This document shows, in pieces, positions 59,667 to 64,000 of a stretch of 64,000 bases of DNA. The DNA is taken from assembly GCA_002504405.1 (NCBI GenBank), contig DARO01000013.1, forward strand, positions 1 to 64,000. The letters are read 5' to 3'. Position 1 is the first letter of the stretch; each line of letters begins with the position of its first letter. The position numbers were made by a program, and so were the translations under genes. The notes beneath the pieces were generated by a model. The model worked only from the letters and a program-made list of their open reading frames with translations. It had not been told where the DNA came from and searched no databases. This stretch comes from Methanomassiliicoccaceae archaeon UBA71. GTDB lineage: Archaea > Thermoplasmatota > Thermoplasmata > Methanomassiliicoccales > Methanomethylophilaceae.

Positions 59667-61837
59667 GCTGCCTGGACGACCTCCCCTGGTTCCTCCGCGA
59701 GTACATCCATGCCAGCCGCTGGACCGGCTTCAGGGAAGTGCAGCTGGAGGCGTTCGGGATCCTCTTCGGGACGGATAACCACCTGGTAATCTCATCCGGA
59801 ACGTCCGGGGGCAAGACCGAGGCCGCTCTGTTCCCGATAATCGCATCCCTGTACAGGGATCCGCCGGATGGCGTGGGGGCACTGTACATAGGCCCTCTAA
59901 AGGCGCTCATCAACGATCAGAGGGAGAGGCTGGAGGAGGTCCTCGGCGAGTCAGGAATCCGCGCGGAGGGCTGGCACGGGGACATAGCCAGGAGTGCCAA
60001 GGACAGGGCGGTCCGCGATCCGCCGGACATACTGCAGATCACGCCGGAGTCTCTGCAGGGAATACTGACAAATCGCCCGGAGCAGGCGGCGGAGATGTTC
60101 CGCTCCCTCAGGTTCGTGGTCATCGACGAGATGCACGCATTCATGGGGACGGACCGCGGGGACCAGCTGGTGTGCTGCCTCTCCATGCTCGAGAGGGTGG
60201 CAGGTTGCCGGCCCCGCCGCATAGGTCTCTCGGCGACTCTCCCGGACAGGGCGTCTGCCGAGGAGTGGATATCCTTCGGGGACGGGGGCGCATCCACCGT
60301 CCGCTGCTTCGACGGGAGGGGCGCGACAATCACCATCGAGTACAACAGGTTCCCGCAGGCAGACCCCTCGGACGGCGGTCGCTCCAGGGCGGTCGCGGTC
60401 AATGCGTACTACAGGAGGCTCCTGGAGGTGACAGACGGGTGCTCGTGCATAGTCTTCTCCAACAGCAGGATATCCGCCGAGAGGACGGCCTCGTCCCTGT
60501 CCAAGGTCTCGGAGAGGGCGGGTTCCCGCTGCCCTGTGATGATCCATCACGGGAGCGTGTCGCAGGAGCTCCGTTCCGCCGCGGAGGATGCATTGAAGTC
60601 CGGTTCCGGGGCGACCGTCGTGTCGACATCCACGCTCGAGCTAGGGATAGACGTCGGCGATCTGGACAGGGTCGTCCAGATAGATCCGCCGCACAGCTGC
60701 TCCTCGATGGTACAGAGGCTGGGGCGCTCAGGACGCAGGGGCGGTGCCCCGGAGATGGTCGTATTCTGCAACGAGGACTCATCCAAGTGGTGGAGCTCCG
60801 TGGAGGGCGTGTACTTCGACCTGGTCAAGGCGGAGGCGATGGCCCAGCTGGCGGAGGAGGGGTGGACCGAGCCGGCACCGAGCGGCAGGCTCCCCTACGG
60901 GCTGCTGTACCAGCAGACCCTCTCCTATCTGAAGACCCGGCTGGACGTCAGGTTCACGGAGCTCGCAGATGCGGTTCTCGGAATGCCGCCGTTCCGCGGG
61001 ATCCAGCGCGAGGAGTACAAGGGGCTGGTCAGGCACATGGTGTCCATCGGCCACCTACAGATCCTGGAGGACATGACGATAATCATAGGGACCGAGGGGG
61101 ACAGGGTCGTCCATGACCGGGACTTCGGTGCGGTCTTCTCTGATGGGGATGGGGCGGAGGTCGTCTGCGGAGGCAAGCAGATAGGCACAGTCCAGAAGCT
61201 TCCCGATGTCGGCGGGAAGGTCATGCTTGCCGGCAGGACCTGGAGGGTGGTGTCCGTGAGCGACTCGCCTCTGAGGGCAGAGGTGGTGGAGGACGAGGGG
61301 GATGCCGTGTCGCCATGGGGGTCCGGATGTCCGATGGTGCACGGGGAGGTCATGCGCAGGATGCGCGACATTCTGGTGTCGGGAGCACCGGCACACCATC
61401 TGGACGAGGCGGGCATGGGGAGGCTGGAGGCATGCAGGGTGGCTGCCCGCGCTTCGGGCATGGGGGAGCTCGTCACCGCCGTGCCGGGCGGCTTCGCGCT
61501 CCATCCCTGGGTCGGTTCCGCGGCCTTCGACACCCTTCGCCGGATCGTTTCGAGGGTGAAGGGGGTGAGGGGCGTCAGGGCCGTCGCGCCTTACGTCATG
61601 TATGTCAGGACGGACCTCGACCCAGATTCCGTGCTAAGGTCCGCAGAGTCACTGAGGCTCAGGACGGCCCCAGAGTCATTGGTATGTCCGGAGGACGACC
61701 AACCTTCCGGGAGATACGACGCTTACCTCCCGGCAGAGCTCCGGAGACGCGCATTCGCCGCCGAGATGCTGGACATCGAAGGGTGCAGGCTGTCGCGTCG
61801 ATCCTCCGAGGAACGTGGCTCTTCGTTTCCTTTTTAA
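59663..61837 (+). CDS. Lhr/BrxHI-like superfamily 2 DEXH helicase
   Basis: A 724-residue SF2 helicase. Motif I SSGTSGGKTEA near residue 45, motif Ib TPES, motif II VVIDEMHAF near 153, motif III LSATLP near 190 and motif VI MVQRLGRSGRRGG near 350 are all intact. The RecA pair is followed by a winged-helix/Lhr-type region and a long C-terminal domain. Best match by layout is the Lhr-like helicase BrxHI of BREX type 2. It overlaps the ATPase gene by 4 nt (ATGA) and ends in TAA, at which the next gene's TATA-like sequence begins. Confidence 0.85.
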   Translation: MSCLDDLPWFLREYIHASRWTGFREVQLEAFGILFGTDNHLVISSGTSGGKTEAALFPIIASLYRDPPDGVGALYIGPLKALINDQRERLEEVLGESGIRAEGWHGDIARSAKDRAVRDPPDILQITPESLQGILTNRPEQAAEMFRSLRFVVIDEMHAFMGTDRGDQLVCCLSMLERVAGCRPRRIGLSATLPDRASAEEWISFGDGGASTVRCFDGRGATITIEYNRFPQADPSDGGRSRAVAVNAYYRRLLEVTDGCSCIVFSNSRISAERTASSLSKVSERAGSRCPVMIHHGSVSQELRSAAEDALKSGSGATVVSTSTLELGIDVGDLDRVVQIDPPHSCSSMVQRLGRSGRRGGAPEMVVFCNEDSSKWWSSVEGVYFDLVKAEAMAQLAEEGWTEPAPSGRLPYGLLYQQTLSYLKTRLDVRFTELADAVLGMPPFRGIQREEYKGLVRHMVSIGHLQILEDMTIIIGTEGDRVVHDRDFGAVFSDGDGAEVVCGGKQIGTVQKLPDVGGKVMLAGRTWRVVSVSDSPLRAEVVEDEGDAVSPWGSGCPMVHGEVMRRMRDILVSGAPAHHLDEAGMGRLEACRVAARASGMGELVTAVPGGFALHPWVGSAAFDTLRRIVSRVKGVRGVRAVAPYVMYVRTDLDPDSVLRSAESLRLRTAPESLVCPEDDQPSGRYDAYLPAELRRRAFAAEMLDIEGCRLSRRSSEERGSSFPF

Positions 61838-61873
61838 ACCTATACGTCGATTTTATTTTCCGGAGTCAAAAGC

Positions 61874-62254
61874 ATGGGCAGATTCGAGGTTAAGCAAACT
61901 TCGAATGCCGGCTATATGTTTAACCTGATAGCGAACAATGGGAAGGTAATCTGCACCTCCCAGACATACGCCTCGCTAGCCACCTGCAAGGTCGGCATAG
62001 AGAGCATCAGGACGAACTGCGGCTCGGCAATCGAGGACCAGACCCTGGTAGAGCCGGTGCTCAGGAAGAACCCGAAGTACGAGATCTTCCTGGATGTCGC
62101 CGAGAAGTACAGGTTCAGGTTGAAGGCCTCCAACGGGGAGATAATCGCCGCATCGCAGGGGTACACCCGCAAGGACTCCTGCGTGAAGGGCATCAGGAGC
62201 ATTGCCAAGCACGCTCCGGATGCCGAGATCGTCATACTCCCGGTGGAGGAATGA
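61874..62254 (+). CDS. YegP/DUF1508 tandem-repeat protein
   Basis: A 126-residue protein consisting of two DUF1508 repeats, the first at GRFEVKQTSNAGYMFNLIANNGKVICTSQTY and the second at KYEIFLDVAEKYRFRLKASNGEIIAASQGY. DUF1508 folds as a beta-rich module and is common in bacteria and some archaea; its function is unsettled. TTTTTAAAC (61831-61839) overlaps the helicase stop and could be its promoter. A hairpin follows it. It may belong functionally to the preceding DNA-processing unit, or just be a neighbour. Confidence 0.88.
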   Translation: MGRFEVKQTSNAGYMFNLIANNGKVICTSQTYASLATCKVGIESIRTNCGSAIEDQTLVEPVLRKNPKYEIFLDVAEKYRFRLKASNGEIIAASQGYTRKDSCVKGIRSIAKHAPDAEIVILPVEE

Positions 62255-62258
62255 AAAC

Positions 62259-62276
62259 AGGCCCCGGGCGGGGCCT
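62259..62276. terminator. Hairpin after the DUF1508 gene
   Basis: AGGCCCC-GGGC-GGGGCCT is a near-perfect 7-bp stem followed by TTAAG, lying between two convergent genes. Confidence 0.55.
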
Positions 62277-62307
62277 TTAAGAAACCGCTTGGGGACGCAG
62301 TCCGGGA

Positions 62308-62652
62308 TCACTTGAGCCCGGCCTCGTCCTCGGATTCCACGAACTTGATGACGCTGTCCCTCTTGAGGCCTAGGTCTCCGGCGACCTCCAGAGCCTTCAC
62401 GATGCCGGCAGGGACCGGGCATGCGGTGTGCGGGATGGCCTCGTTCGCCAGCTTGTAGACCTCTGATTTGTGGAACTCCGCCTCGACCTCGGCGTACGGG
62501 CTCATAGGCTCCAGCTTCCAGGACATCTTCAGGATGTTGGGGCAGTCGCTCTTGATCTCTATGTCTATGAGGCCCATGTCGTTCTCTTTCGCGATAATGA
62601 GCGTCTTCATCTTGCAGACGCCCGCGTCGACGCATACCATGCAGTTAGTCAT
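62308..62652 (-). CDS. DUF6951-like cysteine-containing protein
   Basis: A 114-residue protein. An N-terminal CMVCVDAGVCKMK cluster and later SDCPNILKM and HTACPVPAGIVKALEVAGDLGLKRD match a small methanogen/anaerobe family annotated as DUF6951. The spaced cysteines suggest metal or Fe-S binding. The ATG at 62652 overlaps the end of the regulator gene by 8 nt, so the two are co-transcribed. Function unknown. Confidence 0.7.
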   Translation of the reverse strand: MTNCMVCVDAGVCKMKTLIIAKENDMGLIDIEIKSDCPNILKMSWKLEPMSPYAEVEAEFHKSEVYKLANEAIPHTACPVPAGIVKALEVAGDLGLKRDSVIKFVESEDEAGLK

Positions 62653-63604
62653 TGTCGTCACTCCTGAGCCTTATCAGGTTGTTGATTCCGGCCATGCTCC
62701 TGATGTCCACGACGCCTATCGCGGCGATAACGCGGTTGTCGAGCTCGATCGGGGTCACGATGACCCTGATCCCTTTGTAGGGGCCGGCTGTGGCTATCTT
62801 CCTGATTGTGGTACCCGCATTAATAACCTCTTCGAGAACCGGGCCGCTGTAAGCATTGTCGATGATCGCTCCGTTCTCGATCCTGATGCCCAGGTTGTCC
62901 CTCGACTGGGCGCATACCGGGAGCCCGCCCACGAGGTCGTGGATGGCGAATGCCATGGAGATCAGCTCGTTCCCGGTGGTCCTGGAAGCGAGGCCCTTCT
63001 CCTCCTCCTTGTTGAACTGCAGCCCGCCCATGATTGTCAGGCCCGCGATGACGGCACCCACCTCGGCGGACTCCTTCGTGGGCCCGGTTCCTATGATGAC
63101 CACGTCGTCGTTCTTCAGGTTGAAGACGGACCCGATCTTAGACGCGATTTCCTGCTCCACCTCGTAGTCGGATCCCGGGAACATCAGCTTCCCGTTGGAG
63201 TAGATCAGCGTGGTGGCGCCGGTCGCGCCGGACTTGATGGCGGCGTCCCTCTCCTCGCATCCGTACTTGACGTTCCTGGCCATCTTGGACACCCTGACGG
63301 CGCAGTCTCTGTCGCCTATAGTCAGGTCGCTGATGCTCACGTCGGCTATGTCCATGTGGACGGACCTCTTGAATGCCGCTCCCCTCTCCGTCAGGAATAT
63401 CCCGCTCTTCCCGATGGTTATCATGCCCTGCTCCTGCATGAGGGCGAGGATCGTCCTTGTGCTCCCCTCCCCTATGTTGAGCAGGGCAGCCAGCTTCTTC
63501 CTGCCAACCGGATTGGTTTCGTCTAGGCAGTTGAACGCCTTCCAGATGTGGTAGTCGTTGAACTTGGGTACCGGGCCGCCCAGTTTGGATTGACGGGTGA
63601 GCAT
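62645..63604 (-). CDS. HTH regulator with DUF4443 and DUF2111 ligand domain
   Basis: A 319-residue putative transcription regulator. The N-terminal winged helix (FNDYHIWKAFNCL...GRKKLAALLNIGEGSTRTILALMQEQGMI) is followed by a middle domain and a C-terminal DUF2111 part (CAQSRDNLGIRIENGAIIDNAY...VIAAIGVVDI). The start at 63604 is preferred to 63622 because GTATATTTATATG (63640-63628) lies about 30 nt upstream. The perfect palindrome 63606-63626 covers this start, pointing to autoregulation. It faces atwA, which it may also control. Ligand unknown. Confidence 0.8.
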   Translation of the reverse strand: MLTRQSKLGGPVPKFNDYHIWKAFNCLDETNPVGRKKLAALLNIGEGSTRTILALMQEQGMITIGKSGIFLTERGAAFKRSVHMDIADVSISDLTIGDRDCAVRVSKMARNVKYGCEERDAAIKSGATGATTLIYSNGKLMFPGSDYEVEQEIASKIGSVFNLKNDDVVIIGTGPTKESAEVGAVIAGLTIMGGLQFNKEEEKGLASRTTGNELISMAFAIHDLVGGLPVCAQSRDNLGIRIENGAIIDNAYSGPVLEEVINAGTTIRKIATAGPYKGIRVIVTPIELDNRVIAAIGVVDIRSMAGINNLIRLRSDDND

Positions 63605-63605
63605 A

Positions 63606-63626
63606 TTGGATGTATCATTCATCCAA
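63606..63626. promoter_or_regulatory. Perfect palindrome over the regulator start
   Basis: TTGGATG (63606-63612), a 7-nt spacer, then CATCCAA (63620-63626): a perfect 7-bp inverted repeat exactly at the predicted transcription start of the regulator gene. It is the best operator candidate in the window. Confidence 0.6.
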
Positions 63627-63750
63627 CATATAAATATACTCTGGCACCGGGCGTTTCCAAGTACCCGTGAATCCTTTTCACGTCGTTAACGGAACTAACG
63701 TCGGAACTCTTTTCCCGATACTTTAAATTAAGGAAACTAATCAAAGGGAC

Positions 63751-64000
63751 ATGGCTCAAGAGTCGATTGATCTTCTTGTCATCGAGAACGTCTCCAAGTC
63801 CTTCGACGGACGCTGCGTGCTCAACAACGTCAGCGCAAAGCTCACCACCGGAAAGATTCTCGGCCTCATCGGGAAGAGCGCCGCAGGAAAGAGCGTGCTC
63901 ATACACATGCTGAGGGGAAGCGAGGAGTACGCCCCCGACGAGGGCCGCGTCATCTACAACGTCAACCGCTGCTGCAAGTGCGGCGATCTGGACCTCCCGA
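63751..64000 (+). CDS. atwA: Methyl-CoM reductase activation component A2 (AtwA), 5' part only
   Basis: Only the first about 83 residues are in the window; the gene runs off the right edge. An ABC-ATPase N-terminus with Walker A GLIGKSAAGKSVLIHML is followed by YNVNRCCKCGDLDLP, a cysteine pair characteristic of component A2, the ATP-dependent activator of methyl-CoM reductase. Other ABC ATPases lack this CxxC insert. CTTTAAATTA (63721-63730) is centred about 25 nt before the ATG, giving a leaderless start. It is divergent from the HTH/DUF2111 regulator. Confidence 0.85.
   Translation, partial: MAQESIDLLVIENVSKSFDGRCVLNNVSAKLTTGKILGLIGKSAAGKSVLIHMLRGSEEYAPDEGRVIYNVNRCCKCGDLDLP

Noticed and set aside
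1..64000. CRISPR arrays, rRNA genes, insertion sequences
   Set aside because: No regularly spaced repeats, no rRNA signature and no transposase motif were found on either strand by eye.

Overview
The window is from a methanogenic archaeon of the order Methanomassiliicoccales, most likely a Methanomethylophilaceae-type gut or rumen lineage. The evidence is an mcrBDGA operon without mcrC, an MtaA/MtbA-type methylcobamide:CoM methyltransferase, the start of atwA at the right edge, an archaeal rps13-rps4-rps11-rpoD operon, DNA polymerase D, a type II methionine aminopeptidase and isoprenoid-ether lipid genes. By my reading, of 68 complete coding genes 58 stop at TGA, 10 at TAA and none at TAG. 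That fits a lineage in which UAG encodes pyrrolysine. Most promoters place a TATA box about 26 nt before the start codon, so most mRNAs look leaderless. The mcr and ribosomal operons and the CoM methyltransferase gene are exceptions.

Layout, left to right. 1-14.3 kb is housekeeping: an MBL hydrolase, a YrdC protein and MetAP; tRNA-Leu; the rps13 operon with a structured leader; polC (DP2) with a Nog1 GTPase; and a very large exported protein with a lamin-tail domain. 14.4-17.5 kb is a compact lipid operon: a radical SAM protein resembling tetraether lipid synthase, a 54-aa ferredoxin and a geranylgeranyl reductase. 17.6-21.7 kb holds a flavin reductase, an HdrD-like Fe-S protein, mevalonate kinase and an aminotransferase. 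21.8-27.6 kb is more accessory: small membrane and acidic proteins, a DUF1846 protein, an asparagine-synthetase-like protein and a solitary tyrosine recombinase.

27.7-33.6 kb is the mcr region, with DUF2098 coupled to mcrA and a DUF169 protein upstream. 33.7-43.9 kb contains DHH and RNase H-like nucleases, a 37-aa zinc-ribbon protein ahead of a phosphoesterase, the CoM methyltransferase, argF, a DRG GTPase, zinc-ribbon membrane proteins and a CBS-HPF fusion. 44.0-49.3 kb is an amidohydrolase/UspA/CBS/glyS operon and a convergent ferredoxin/ferredoxin-NADP reductase pair. 49.4-57.1 kb has small conserved proteins, a CNNM-CBS transporter, tRNA-Ile and FNT and BASS transporters.

57.1-61.8 kb is a tightly overlapped three-gene unit: a TerB-N/TerB-C protein, a DUF2791 (BrxD-like) ATPase and an Lhr/BrxHI-like helicase. 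It is the best candidate for an under-described, probably defence or DNA-processing, system. The window closes with a DUF1508 protein, a DUF6951-like protein, an HTH/DUF2111 regulator with a perfect palindrome over its own start, and atwA, which runs off the edge. No gene-free stretch exceeds 300 nt. I saw no CRISPR array, transposase or rRNA.
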